A DNA stretch of 64,000 nt from Calonectria ilicicola (Eukaryota > Ascomycota > Sordariomycetes > Hypocreales > Nectriaceae): assembly GCA_020809705.1 (NCBI GenBank), contig CP085827.1, positions 620,001-684,000 of the forward strand. Reading direction: 5' to 3'. Positions 33,391-45,378 of the stretch are shown piece after piece. Every line of letters begins with the position of its first letter. Position 1 is the first letter of the stretch. The notes beneath the pieces were generated by a model, which saw nothing but the letters and a program-made list of their open reading frames with translations, made no database searches and was not told the origin of the DNA. A program made the position numbers and the translations under genes.

Positions 33391-36090
33391 TCATTCCACC
33401 TCAGCCCATATAGCTTTTAACTGTACAATCTTCATCGTATCATTCGTATTGCTGGCATCTGCAAGCCCGACACGCATGTTGTTCATCATCTGAGCCCCAG
33501 TAACTCCATCTGGTGTATCATACCACCCCATCGAACTGTTTCCGTACACATACCCATTAGTATTACCTACCAGCCCTGCCCGGCCATCCATGGCCGAATA
33601 TTGCAGTCCCAGACGCCCTTGTTGCAGGGCTTGCTTGTATTTGAGCAACTTCAACTTTTCCATATTGTTAATCTGTGGTATTGTCGCGTTATAGGTTTGC
33701 ATCCGACGAAGTCCAAATGCCAGAAACCTTTGCAGGGCTGCTTGTGATTCAGGCGACCCAGGTGATCCCGCCCCGCATGCTTCCTGCCACAAATTTCGCA
33801 TCCGGGGAGACCACATCTGGCAACAAATCGCTCGCTCATCATATTTCCCCTTCCATGGCAGCCCGTCAGCAAGTGATGTGTCTGCAACGAAGCTCACGTA
33901 GCATTCCTGACAAGCCAAAGCTTCTTCATACCCCCACCATGTCCCTCCTCTTCGATGATCTAAGCGAGGGCATGGGGTTACTCCGGCCCATTTCCGAACA
34001 TAGTCAGAGAAGTAGGTAATGACACCCTTGTCAAGGGTTTCCGCAAATCGGTTCACAAATTGGACAAATCGTGGATTTGCTGGACAAAAGCTGCAGACAA
34101 TGGCCTTGGTTGAATCTCGTCGGGCCCGTTCAAAATGTTGAGCTGTGTCTGTTGTCTTGAGGATTCCTGTGTAGCATGCCTCACAAACACTCAAGGCGTC
34201 GCAACCTCCAGCCAACGTCCACCAATTACTGCCAACAACACCATTGACGGAACAGGGAGCAACAGAGATAATAGTTTCAGCAGCTGCCCAAAACACTGCA
34301 AAGTTTCGCTGGTTCAGAGCCGATTCAAGTGAAGCTGCTAACGGTATAGATGCCATGCTGCAAGAAGACTCCACAATAAGTTCCTTCAAAAGTCCCCCAA
34401 AACCAGAAGAGGTCGTATACGGTTGGAATTCACTATCAAACCGCGTCAAAGCAATTTTGTCAAGAAAACAGGTTTCACAAACGCGCATCCTCTTGATCTT
34501 CTGGCGTGGGACGAACCAGTTGGCTCCATTAGTGGGCATCTCCTTGCCTTCACGCTCTGGAAGCTTCAGTCTCCGTGTGGTGGTGACCACAAATCCTTGC
34601 CAATCATTGATTTTGGACATCTTTTCGGCAGCTCTCATGACGTGCGGCACGCACAAATCACATACCCATTTTTCTTGCTCGCCTTGTTTTCTATAAAGCG
34701 AAAACCTGGGCTCAAAGGCGGAACTAGCGATATAGTCTTCGTAGCATGCCTCACAGGCGAGAAAGTCGTCAATGATGCCGGGCTGAACCAATCCATACCA
34801 ACTACCACCCTCAGCACCAATGCTAAAGACTCGTCCCCTGCAAGCCGGGATGTTTTGTCGCTTCATCATATATACGCGCAAGGTGGTCAGATCATTTGTC
34901 TGGATTGCTTGGGGCCATAGAATTTGCTTGACACGCGGAAACCAAAAGTCACAGGTTGACACCGAACCCTCGGGCTGGTGAATGCGCTCAAACTGACCGG
35001 CCAGATGAGTACTTTGAATGTTATCAGCATAGCAGCGGCTACAAACGAAAAAATTAGGGATGTCTGGGAGGCGGTACCAATACAGCGGATAGTCTACTGC
35101 CCTTGACTCAGGACAAAATGCAATGATCTCATTGGGTGGTCCGCTAGCTCGAACTGGAGGTACGCCTCGCGGGAGTTCATCTTGGGACCGACCGTTAGAT
35201 TGCACATTAAGGTTATTCATTTGCGAAGTCAGAGGCGCTAGCGGATCTTGTGCCCCTAACGGTATTCCAGATATTGGACCAGGATGAGGCTGGGGCTGTG
35301 GAGGGGCATATTGAGGTTGGTAGCTCGGAGCTGCTGGAGTCTGTGTATTCTGCTTTGTTTCTCGTTGTGCCTGTGCGCTTTGAGGAGGGGGGGCAGAATC
35401 GAAGTAATTTTGTTGCGGTGGGGGATTTGTTGAAGATTGAGAGGGAGGGTGAGGTGTAGCAATAGTTGGAGTTAGTGACGTTATGCCTGACTCCTGTGGT
35501 GCCGGAGCTGCTGCTACTGGGGGAGGGTAATATTGATGACCTTGTTGATATAGCTGGTGATACGGTTGTTGATATTGGGCGGGTTGGGGTGGCGGTGGTT
35601 GTTGACCGTACTGCGGTTGGTATGAAGTTGCTGGAGCAGCCTGGTGAGGTGGAGGGGCATGATACTGTGCCGAATTTGTCGGTGGATAAGTCCCAGGGTG
35701 AGGAGGATGGGCATTCGGTGGCTGGGGACCATACGCCGTGGGTTGCGCATAGTTCCAGCTTGGGTTTTGAGCCGGTTGCTGCTGAGACGGGGGAGCCTGG
35801 TACTGCTGGCCAGTTGGACGAGGAGGATAATACTGTTGAGCGGCTGGAGCTTGTGCATTTTGTGGTGGATGATAATACTGAGCAGTCGGATGTGCATAAG
35901 GCGCGGATTGAGGAACTGGTACCCCTGGATTCGCACCATATCTATACTGGGATGGTTGAGGCGGATACGGCTGCTGGGGTGCATTCCCGTAGCGGTTATT
36001 GTTCTGGCCTTGAGGGTTCGCCAGTGAGTTAGCCACCCCGTTGGCCACGCCAACGGCCTCGTCAACGAGGTTTCGGACAAGCTTCTTCAT
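33391..36090 (-). CDS. Gln/Pro/Tyr-rich protein with five CxxC modules
   Basis: Single exon, 899 residues. Residues 1 to about 300 are low-complexity (Q, P, Y, A; many YPPQ/QYQP-like units), after a short amphipathic start. The remainder contains five related modules, each with an aromatic stretch (such as GGSWYGL, GGTWWGY) and a [VA]C-x2-C-[YF] core: FVCSRCYADNI (~350), LACEACYEDYI (~446), RVCETCFLDKI (~538), SVCEACYTGIL (~636), LACQECYVSFV (~727). Spacing is 91-98 residues. Most modules also have a second Cys pair (CDLCVPHV, CSFCPANP). Paired CxxC knuckles suggest zinc binding. No known domain name can be given; function unknown. The Gln/Pro-rich arm may drive assembly or act as an interaction region. 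Confidence 0.85.
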   Translation of the reverse strand: MKKLVRNLVDEAVGVANGVANSLANPQGQNNNRYGNAPQQPYPPQPSQYRYGANPGVPVPQSAPYAHPTAQYYHPPQNAQAPAAQQYYPPRPTGQQYQAPPSQQQPAQNPSWNYAQPTAYGPQPPNAHPPHPGTYPPTNSAQYHAPPPHQAAPATSYQPQYGQQPPPPQPAQYQQPYHQLYQQGHQYYPPPVAAAPAPQESGITSLTPTIATPHPPSQSSTNPPPQQNYFDSAPPPQSAQAQRETKQNTQTPAAPSYQPQYAPPQPQPHPGPISGIPLGAQDPLAPLTSQMNNLNVQSNGRSQDELPRGVPPVRASGPPNEIIAFCPESRAVDYPLYWYRLPDIPNFFVCSRCYADNIQSTHLAGQFERIHQPEGSVSTCDFWFPRVKQILWPQAIQTNDLTTLRVYMMKRQNIPACRGRVFSIGAEGGSWYGLVQPGIIDDFLACEACYEDYIASSAFEPRFSLYRKQGEQEKWVCDLCVPHVMRAAEKMSKINDWQGFVVTTTRRLKLPEREGKEMPTNGANWFVPRQKIKRMRVCETCFLDKIALTRFDSEFQPYTTSSGFGGLLKELIVESSCSMASIPLAASLESALNQRNFAVFWAAAETIISVAPCSVNGVVGSNWWTLAGGCDALSVCEACYTGILKTTDTAQHFERARRDSTKAIVCSFCPANPRFVQFVNRFAETLDKGVITYFSDYVRKWAGVTPCPRLDHRRGGTWWGYEEALACQECYVSFVADTSLADGLPWKGKYDERAICCQMWSPRMRNLWQEACGAGSPGSPESQAALQRFLAFGLRRMQTYNATIPQINNMEKLKLLKYKQALQQGRLGLQYSAMDGRAGLVGNTNGYVYGNSSMGWYDTPDGVTGAQMMNNMRVGLADASNTNDTMKIVQLKAIWAEVE

Positions 36091-37266
36091 GGTGGGCTAT
36101 AGCAGAAACAATGACGTGCAGTCTTGGCAGTGCGATCAGTAATGGGGTTGCAAGATCCAGATTGGCCCACCAAAAGCCAAAAGCCAAGCCAAGCCAAGCC
36201 ACTTTTGCGATTTGAGGAGTATTTTACGCTTAAATACGGCATCTGCTCAATATTTCGCGTTTCCCGCAAGGAATTCAACCCTAGCTGAATAGCGGCCGGT
36301 CTAGACCAGTCTAGTTGGTCAGCTGAAGCAATAGCTTGCTTTTGCCGTTGCAGAGAGGCAGGCATGTTCCATGTCAAGTCCGGCCATAATTGGCGAATCA
36401 AGTACGCTTATCGTCATTTTCAGCTGGACTTGTCATTCTCCAGCGCCTGTGTGCCTATTTGTGGTAACTCGACCCCTCACAGAAGTAATGCATCATCCGA
36501 AAGTTCCGCAATGGCAGCACACATATCAAGTTACAGGTGAAAGCTACCGGCGCGTAGCGATACAACATAATCAAGGTGATAAATATACGATAGATTTATC
36601 TGGTGATTGTTTTTTTCGCCTTGTTTTCTTCTTTTTTTTTTTATGAACTTCGGTATTGACGAGAGCGTCTAACGGCAGGGATCTGGGTAACCAACCACTG
36701 ATTGGTCAGTGTGATTGCATCATGGCTACCCTACATTGGAAGTCAAGTTGGTATCTTTTCATTTTCCCCGGCCACTAATTTGTGAGCATCTTGCATTTAA
36801 AGTTATAACCTTATTTTATTTCCTTTGCTATATGTTTATCCCCTGTTTCCATTTCATATGCCCGTGATTTCTACTCAATGTGCGACACCTAACTGGACTG
36901 GGTCACATCTTTTAGTTTCAGGTTCGTCACTAGATCCGCTAAACCTCATGAAAGCCGGGGTGCCAATACGCTCGACTGCACGACGTAACGGTGTGTGACC
37001 GAGTTTGTGGTAGATAAGATGTGAAATTTGGTAGAAAATGAAGATGATTGAGTCAAAGATGAAGCAGGGTTTTTATGATGATGTGAACTGCAAGCGACGA
37101 GATCCACGTCTGTCGCAAGCGGGATCAATTGATTGTAACTGAAAAGCCTAACTCATTTATCCTGAAGGGTATCTAATTTTTGTCCTGATTAACTTGTCTA
37201 TATGCCATCATATGCGGTCGAAAATATCGTCAAAACTCCATTGTTTATTTGTGGTCACGGAAGAAT
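36091..37266. other. Intergenic; short AAGCC repeat, no gene
   Basis: About 1.2 kb upstream of the CxxC-repeat gene and downstream of the Pth11-like gene. Contains an AAGCC tandem run near 36170-36202 and T-runs near 36608-36640. No coding support. Confidence 0.5.
36170..36202. repeat. Short tandem (AAGCC)n tract
   Basis: Consecutive AAGCC units with two AAAAGCC variants at the left, about 100 bp upstream of the CxxC-repeat protein ATG. Confidence 0.6.
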
Positions 37267-38779
37267 CAGCCACGATATGAGGCCGAGTCCACGAAAACAT
37301 CAGTCTTGCGCATAATTCCTTTGCGACTTGAGTCGTCGTCGTCTATTTCGTTATCTCTAGCACCCGAGTGTGTAGGTCGAGCAGATGCGTGATACGCTCC
37401 GTTGTGGCCATTCACGGAGCCAAGTCTGATACCTGGACCAGAGTTTGCGAGGCCGTTGTCGCTCTGTGAAAAAAGATGTTAGCGAATGCCTCATGAGAGA
37501 AAGCTGTGCGCCGCCGACATAACCCAGCATGGGCATGAATTGTAGCCTGGCGTCGAGCACGTTGCGTCGCAGTGGTCGCACTAACCTGTCCATTGTACTT
37601 ATAGCTTCGGTCGCGAGACGTGCCATAGTAGAATTGAAATAGCTTGCGAAGGGGAGGAAGGGAACATCCAATGATTCCCAAGCTACACTCGAGATTCGAG
37701 GTGATGCTGATGACGCCAAGGTGATCTAATTTAGAGTCAGCATTTTGTAAGTCGGGAAAGTAACAAGTTTTAGCGGAGCAGTCATACATCCTATTTCGGT
37801 AGGGTATTTTGTGGTGTCGTAATACTTCAAGTAGGGCATTCGGACGCAAGTAGCGACACTTGCGAAAACACCGAGACCAAGAATACAAATGACGGATACC
37901 TTTCTGCGTCTCGACATTTGTAATCCTGCTACAATGAAGAAGGGGATCGTGGCGCATGCCCAATCTGTCACCATCTGGATAGCAGACACAATGTAGCTGA
38001 CAGTTTGCAAGCTGATCTTCTTTTGGCATGTTCCTCTGATGGGTGCGGCGTTAGCAAGGTAAGACAAGACAAGACAAGCCAGCAAATGGGGATTATTCGC
38101 GGCCCTCTGCCTGCTGAAGACACATGAGGCGATTGGCAGGAGAAGCTTACAAGGCTGGATTCCAAGTCGCTGCAAGTGGTTTACAGTTGGCAAACACAAA
38201 CACAAGAGCAAGAATGGCAATGGTGACCATGACGGCCATGTTGACGGCCATCAGAATGACAACGCGCTTTCGTCGGTCGACGCGAATACATGTAAATCCA
38301 ATGGCACACTTGATTATAGTCGAAGATATAAAGTACAGAACCTCCCAGTATGTTTGATACTCGGAGGCGCGTATCAAGTACATCTGTGAGGGAATGTTGA
38401 CATCATGAGAGCCAACTCCGAAACGGGCTGCATAAACGGCGAAGACGACGGCTGGTATGAAGGGAAGCTAATGAGATGGTCAGCTTGCTATCAGGTGAGA
38501 TAAGATACCAAGAAAGAAACCAATAGGCATCATCGAGTGTCAGACTGTGGCAAAACTTACTGTTCCGATTACCGCTAGGTAGTCTTCGATACCCCAAAGT
38601 TTTCCAGACGCTCCTGACAGACCGGCACGCACGTAAATACGAAGCGCTACCACAATGACGCAGATAATGCCAAAAAGAATTGCGACGATTTCGACAGCAG
38701 GCCCCAGGTTTTTGGGGGTTAGAGGTTTCAGCTCGTAAGCAAGAGCCTGAATCTGCTCTCCCGTGAGGGAGGCGCTCAT
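37267..38779 (-). CDS. Pth11/rhodopsin-type seven-helix membrane protein
   Basis: Five exons (38779-38561, 38467-38151, 38035-37788, 37725-37586, 37464-37267) give 373 residues. Seven hydrophobic helices followed by a hydrophilic tail ending in DSSRKGIMRKTDVFVDSAS, a tail style common in the fungal rhodopsin-domain (Pth11/SAT4-like) family. Seen: LRIYVRAGLSG...WGIEDYLAVIG after helix 1, YWEVLYFISSTIIKCAIGF (helix 3), CKPLAATWNP before helix 5, and DWACATIPFFIVAGLQMSRRRKVSV. Family members act as putative receptors or sensors at the plasma membrane; this one lacks an N-terminal CFEM domain. Introns 2 and 4 (115 and 121 nt) are longer than usual; intron 2 holds a GACAA tandem repeat. Confidence 0.87.
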
Positions 38780-40394
38780 TTTCGCCGTCCGTTTCTCGCT
38801 CTCGCTCGCAAAATAGTCGTCGTGATAGGTCTCCGGCGCGGGCCAGAACCAACCAACACACACGCTCGCGCTTTGGTCGAATTTGTTTTACGCTTTGGGC
38901 ATTGAAGGTAATACGAAATTGATTAAAAGCTGCAGGAACGGAATCAAAGGCATTTTCAATGCTTGATAGGTCCCTGCCCGGTCTGTCAGTCTCATGCAGC
39001 GAGGGTCAATCATCTCCCGTTTTGTCGACTGCTGGTCTCAAGCCCATGTCTAGTGCATTCCCTGTTTCTTGTCTGTCTTCAGGAGCCGGGAAATCCCCAC
39101 AAACAAAACGACTGCAAGTTCGTGTTGTCTCCTCTCTCTGGGCGAGTCCGCGATACGGGGCTGATTCAAGTGAGCACGTAAGCGAGACTCCAAGGTGGAT
39201 CGAATCCTTGTGGCGTGGGGCATTTGCCAGTTTTCCGATGTTGGCACTAATCGATTTTGTAAACAGCGTTTGGCTAACAGTCTTGGAGCGGGATCCTGGG
39301 GCGGTTTGCTAGTGCTCGCGCTGCTATTCCAAGGGAGTCCCCTGCCAAGATGCACCGTCTAGCTAGCGACCGTTGCGCCTACCAAAAATTGAGCAATCTC
39401 TCGTGGCCCGGAAACGGAGCGCTAACGCCGACACTCCACAGCGCAAGGGCCGATGGCCAGTAGGATAGACAGCCGCGATAGAGCGGCGGGTTTGAGAAAC
39501 CTTAACTACAGGCTGACCCTGTCCATTGGACTAAGCCGGGACCAGTTCCAATAGTTCGGTGTGTCCGCCACACAAGTTGGGTTGGCCAAGGAAGAAAGAG
39601 GCAATTCTCCTCTTTTTCTTCTTCTACTTCTAGAAACAGTGATGGAGGAGTCTTCCAGAATTGGGCATGTCGGAGGTTTGTCCATCTTCCATTCTCTTGG
39701 CAACGTATCATAGGTGTACTTTTTCATTCTGCTGCGACCTTGTGTTGGCTGGCAGACTCGCTGTGAGCAGAAGGATTGGCCGGGAGCGGTCCGTCAAGAT
39801 CCGCCGACGATTGATGCAGCGATGAGACCAGGCTCAGATCACCAGGGGCCATTATGGGGCCGGCATTTTGACCCGTGCACGCAACAAGGCTAGGTTACGT
39901 ACCTCCTGCTCCGAGAAACGTTTCCTCGATAGGAGAAATCCCCGTAGATAGTCGTGAATGTATCGCTATTACTAGAGAGAAAGAAGTTAATATGCCATCC
40001 CATGGAATATATACGTCCATGCTGATGTGAAAGTACAAATATTCCTCCAGCTTCCTCCTGGAGTGCTCCGTAATCTTTAGCGTTGGTTCCCGCATACGAC
40101 AACTTGCCAACGACGCGCGAGAAAAAAAAAGACCCGAACTAGCTAAATCCCTGTCTGACGTGACATCGCTGGCAGTCGAGACGGGACAGCGTCAGGGGTC
40201 CTACCAACGAGCCAGTCATGAGCCGGTTATATGTTTCGTCAATTTGAATTCTGAAGCAAGTCCGATTCTCCGACCTGTCAAGGCTCCCCCAATCCACGTG
40301 TTTGGGTTCTTCTCTCCGCTTACTTGACACTTGCTTTTTCCAAGAACGACGTATTGCATGCGTCACAGGACGTCTTGAGCATCAATCTGCTACC
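38780..40394. other. Divergent intergenic region between Pth11-like and P450 genes
   Basis: About 1.6 kb. Several 60-115 codon frames on both strands overlap without motif or splice support. Likely promoters of both genes; no strong site recognised. Confidence 0.5.
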
Positions 40395-42019
40395 ATGCTG
40401 GGCATTGTGGCTGCCTGCGTGGCCCTACTGGCCGTTTACCTCATCGGTAGCGCATTCTATAACATCACATTTCATCCGCTGGCCGATGTGCCTGGTCCCA
40501 AGCTTTGCGCCATCACTCGTATTCCATACTGGCTTGTGGCACTCAGCGGCGATGATATCCGGTGGATGAAGAAGCTGCATGACCAATATGGACCTGTCGT
40601 TCGTTTTGGTCCAACTGATCTCAGCTACACTGCTGGTCAAGCTTGGACTGATATCCACGGACCTAAAGTGACAGAAAAAGCACAGGAATTTTCGGTTCAG
40701 CCAGTAAATGGTAAGCAACGCCCAATTGACTCGACACTTGTCCGATAGTACCATTCAATTGGATTGGCTAACATCAATGGCTCTCTGCAGGCGTTCCTAG
40801 CATGCTGACGACTAATACCGACAACCATGCCCGAGTTCGTCGACTTTTTTCGCCTGCTTTCTCAGAGCGTGCTTTGAAACAGCAGGAACCTCTCTTTAGG
40901 AAGTACACAGACCTACTCATGTACAAAATCTCAGAGGTTGGCGACGACGGAAAGAAGCCTGTAGAGATGACACAGCTCCTCAACTTTGCAACTTTTGACG
41001 TCATGGCCGAGCTTTGTTTTGGACAGCCTCTCGGATTGTTAGCAAAGAATGAGTATAGCCCTTGGGTCAAATCAATCTTTGAGTCACTAAAGATGTTGCC
41101 CATTGTGTCCATCATTAACTACTATCCCATCTTGAACTTCATCTTCACCCGTTTTGAGCCAAAGTCGGTCACAGAGCAGAGAATTACGCACTGCAGACAC
41201 TCAGAGGAACGCGTTAACAGACGCCTGCAAAATGGCTCTGACCAGCCTGATGTCTGGAACCTCGTTTTGGCGGCTAAGGATGGCAAGGGACTCACATTGG
41301 AGGAAATGCACTCTAATGCTGAGATTTTCATGCTTGCTGGATCGGAAACAACTGGTAAGTTTGGCGGAAATAGGTTCCCCATGCCAAGACTTGAATGAAA
41401 TGAAGCTGACTCAGCGGAAATTGCAGCTACCCTCTTGAGTGGCTGTCTTTACAACTTGCTCACCAACCCCGAGAAAATGACGACATTAACCAAGGAGATT
41501 CAAGGCAGTTTCACCAAGCTGGAAGATCTGACTTTGGAGCGTCTTGCTGAAATGAAATACATGAACGCTTGCTTGAAGGAAGCGCTGCGCATCTATCCTC
41601 CGGTTCCCATTGGTAGCCCTCGCGTCGTCCTTCCCGGTGGACAACAGATTCTCGGAAAGTGGATTCCACCGGACACTCGCGTTTCAGTTCACCACTGGTC
41701 CACCTATAAGTCCGAGGCGAACTTTACTAACCCCGACACTTTTGCACCTGAGAGATGGCTCAAGACTGATCCTACGTACGCTAGTGACGCTCTTGATTCT
41801 CACCAGCCGTTTGGCTTTGGCCCCCGAAACTGTCTTGGACAGAACATGGCTATGCATGAGATGAGACTTATCTTGGCCACTATTCTCTTCAGATATGAAT
41901 TGGAGCTCTGCGATGAGAGTCTCAATTGGTCAGACCAAAAGTCGTTTGCCCTCTGGATGAAGAACCCGTTGATGATCCGCGCGAAGCCAGTGGCCACACA
42001 AGCTAGACTTAATATTTGA
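40395..42019 (+). CDS. Cytochrome P450, CYP65 / isotrichodermin C-15 hydroxylase-like
   Basis: Three exons (40395-40710, 40791-41354, 41427-42019) give 490 residues. Seen: N-terminal anchor (1-22, MLGIVAACVALLAVYLIGSAF), FHPLADVPGPKL hinge, I-helix AGSETT (288-293, split by intron 2), ExxR (E345, R348), PERW (401-404) and haem loop FGFGPRNCLG with ligand Cys429. The phrase NADNHARVRR-like segment (NTDNHARVRRLFSPAF) is typical for CYP65 relatives such as trichothecene C-15 hydroxylase homologues; many act in secondary metabolism or detoxification. No partner biosynthetic gene is adjacent. Upstream in-frame sequence at 40302 lacks conservation, so the ATG before the anchor is preferred. Confidence 0.93.
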
Positions 42020-42697
42020 GAAACCTCAACAGTCAAAGTTAATCATACATCAACATTCAATAAACAGCTTCTGGGCGAAGCTGTGTTGTGGGCCCCTCAT
42101 TGGTCCGAGGCTCTATCTAATTAGGCAAATTGTCAATAAGTACTGGAGATGGAGTATGTATGGAATTTGGCGGAGCATCAGTAAATATAACAGTATGAGA
42201 TTCGTAGCGAAACATTTTGAGCGTTTTTCATATTTATTAAATCATTTTATACGATTGGTGTACTAATCTTAATGGCCGTGTTTGGCCTCTCCAATTGCTA
42301 CTATCATTCTGCCAGATCTAATGTTCATGGGTATTTTCTTCCTTGACGCCATTGTTTTCTTGAATTTTGCATGAGGCTAGCGAATATATGGCTGAGTTTG
42401 GGAGAATACAAACACGCGGAGTAGCAAAAGAGGCACGTTCAAGATACGACTAGGATTAGGAGATTAAAGGACACAAATTTGATATATAAAAAAGGGTATG
42501 TCATAATGATGCTCAAAATAAAGTTCATGTCGTAAGTTCCAATATCCAGCTTCCCTATACAAAAGAAATCATTTATTTCAGCACATCCGCCTTCTGCTGG
42601 GCACACGTGTTGGAGTTTCGTCATGGATGGAAGACTCGTCGTCTGCATGCTCGGGGGGAGTTGGTAGCTCAGCTGGGTCTGGTTAATTGACAAGAAT
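42020..42697. other. Tail-to-tail intergenic region
   Basis: About 680 bp of AT-rich 3' flank between the P450 and the SesB-like gene. A frame at 42439-42693 minus has no motif. Confidence 0.5.
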
Positions 42698-45378
42698 TTA
42701 GTTCAAGGGGCATGTCAACATACGAGACAAAGACGGAGACTCATGCTCTCGGGACACTATGGACCTTTCGTAAATCCCTTGAAGAATAAGGGCAACCTTG
42801 TCATAGTCAAAGTCGCGGTATGAGAATTTCACGAGATCTGCGTGAGTTCTGGGTATCGCAACCTGGTGGTCTTTGGAAACCCCCTCAGGCAAGCAGCTAG
42901 TTGCTGATTGGGACTTCACAAGGTAGCGAAGAGGGCCGATCATCTTGTATTCTCCGTTTGCATCCTAAAGAATAAGTTATTTAACAGAATTAATAGTTTT
43001 GGGGCGGGGTTCATACCATCCAAGCTGTTGGAGATTGTTCAGTTTCGTAGAAGCAGAACATCTCAATGTTGTACTTGTCCGTAATCTGAGAGAACTGGCG
43101 TTTTTGGAGTCCAAGGATTTGGGATTTCACGCCACTAAGAGATTCCACCAAACTCCTTGTAGGTTGATCGGTTACCATGGGAATGAGTGATTCGATTTCC
43201 ATTCCATCGTTCGGCACACCGAAAAACAGGCAAGCCTTGACGCGGTGAATGAGATGCGAGTCAGTATCGGACTCGGAGATGCGCATCAATGCTTCCTTGA
43301 TCAACAAGCCTCCAAGGCTGTGACCGATAAGAACGATAGGCTTCTGGTTAGAAGATTGCAAGATCTTGCTCAACGCGATTTGAAAGGAGCCAGCAAGATC
43401 ACCCAAATTAGCAAAACCGGTACCGTTTCGTAGCCTGCTCTGGTAGCCATATATCAAGGTCCGGGCACCTGGCATATCATTCGGGAGACTGTTATGAAGC
43501 CACATGTTTCCATCTTCTTCGTGCACAAAAGACTCGAATGGATGACTTCCAAGTCCAGAAAGCGCCACGATATCCATCTTGTGGTTATCGGCAGTGGGCA
43601 CGTAAAGGGCTGTGATGCCATTAAAATGACGGTCGATGACCAATTTGCTTGCTTGAGATTGAATGTGATCGCGTTTCCGTTTGGCGATGCGCCCTGATGT
43701 GCGTGTTGGTGTTGCTGTGTCCAGAATAAATTGTCTGCGGTCCCCTAGGCTTTGCAGAGAGGAGGGGAGATTTCTGAAGGAAACAGTCGCAATTGAAAAG
43801 GGTCGAAGATCTTTTGCAAGAGTGCCAATGATGGCACCGTTATCCTCTTCGTCCGAGTCATTGTTCAAGTCGGCATTTCCAGAGAGTTGTAACTTTGGAT
43901 GACGACGCAGGATGTTTGCCAACCTGTGCTCGTCAAAGTTTTGCGGTACATCTTGCACTCTCCATACGTGACTCCGTGGTTGGGCCGGGGGGTAGTTTTC
44001 TTTTTCTTCCTCAGTGAGCAAAATGCCAGATTGATCATCAAAGATGGTCATAGCTCGGTCGTAGCTAGTGACTTTGTTGCGTTGATCCAGTTCCAGAGCA
44101 TGTTCCACCAGCTTCTTGATCCTCTCAAGAACCTTTTCGTACTCGTTGTCATGAGGCGCAAACCTAATCAGGTCTGAGTGTGTTCGCTCAATCGCACACA
44201 CGTGTTCAGGGCCATTTTCCCAGGAACGACATTGTGTGGCAGACAACTTGGTGACTAGGACAGTGCTTGGGCCAGTCATTTTCCATTTTCCACTATCATC
44301 CTATAATTTATTAGCACCTTGTGTATCAAAGTGTGTTGAATTCATCATACTTGTTGTGGCGTCGGTGACCGGTTTGTCTCGTAGAAGGTTACAATCTCTG
44401 ATTGTCCTTGCGCACCAAGAGCAACGTGAAAGTCTCTATGAAGATCCCCAAGAACTTCGGCGTTGCAAAAGTGAGAAAACTCAATCAAGGACTGATTTGA
44501 GGGGTACTGATTTTGTGCTTGTTTTACCATGGGGACCAATGAAGTAGTGTCCATTCCATAGTGCGGAACTCCAAAAAATACAATACCATAAACCATGCGG
44601 AACAATTTTCTATCAGTTTCCCTTTGGGATTTTGATAAAAGGATCAAGACCTTTCAGATCAGCTACAATCATAAAAATTACCGATAAGGTGGTACTCACT
44701 TTTTTGATGATCAGCCCTCCAATACAGTGTGCAAGAAGAATGATTGGTCTCATGGTCTTGGCATTAGCCAATTGCAGCAATTCGTTGTAGAATGATAGTG
44801 CAATCTCGTCCAAAGTCCGTACACTGCTGCTTTCAATCATGTCTGAAGGGTAGCCATAGGTCATGACACGGGCCATCGGGATATCGCAAGGAATGGCATC
44901 TCTTAACCACATATAACTCTCACTTCTTGATTTGAAAGATCTGAAAGAGTGCTCATTGAGTCCAGGGATAGCAATAATACTAGATTTCATAAGCAAAGAT
45001 ATTTCAACTTGGGGCTTGCACATACTCGACTTTGTGGTCTTCCGGTTTCGGCATGGAAAGCGTGGTGATGCCGAAAAACTGTGTATCAAGTACCACAGGG
45101 GCGTTGTGAGATTGATCTTTAAGTGGCAGAGAGATGCGGGTGTTCAGGCTTCTATTCAGCATCGAAACCGTTGCTGTTCGAAACCGACCATGGATCTCGG
45201 TGGAAAGAGAGTGGACAGTTGGCTCTCCCATATTTGAGTCATTTAGGAATGACTGGAAACGGTCCAAATCCCATTCTAAAGGGATTCCACGGGCCCGGAA
45301 TGTGGATACTAGTTGTTTCGCCGACATTGGCGATAACAACAGTTGTTCACCTGACATGGTCGAAGGACGACTTGCCAT
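42698..45378 (-). CDS. Tandem SesB-like alpha/beta hydrolase protein
   Basis: Five exons (45378-45026, 44979-44700, 44650-44351, 44300-43017, 42964-42698) join to 827 residues. The protein consists of two copies of a complete module. Each has an N-terminal lead, FFGITTLSM or FNGITALYV, then the KV/KMDIIAxxGL strand, a WLRDAIPCDIP or WLHNSLPNDMP segment, YGYxS, the nucleophile elbow, FFGVPxxGM, FYET, a G(K/E)xKMxGP strand, and the catalytic His in RTHxDLxxF. The second elbow is IGHSLGG (normal Ser), the first is LAHCIGG: the nucleophile Ser is Cys (codon 44726-44724). SesB-like hydrolases often form the N-terminal effector domain of fungal STAND/NLR proteins in non-self recognition; here no NACHT or NB-ARC region follows. 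Function may be lipase/esterase-like signalling. All intron joins keep the frame and line up in the two copies. Confidence 0.88.

Noticed and set aside
35466..36032. 188-codon frames on both strands across the Gln/Pro-rich region
   Set aside because: Produced by the low-complexity repeat composition of the 899-residue gene; no independent evidence.
37357..37719. Alternative C-terminal frame of the Pth11-like gene (intron 4 retained)
   Set aside because: Using the GTTAGT..CACAG intron gives a phase-correct tail ending in a family-like KTDVFVDSAS segment; retention gives a random-looking sequence.
38020..38060. GACAA tandem repeat as a possible CRISPR-like or satellite array
   Set aside because: Only a few 5-bp units inside an intron of the Pth11-like gene; a simple microsatellite.
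43494..44177. Plus-strand frames inside the SesB-like gene
   Set aside because: Shadows of the minus-strand coding exon; no motifs.
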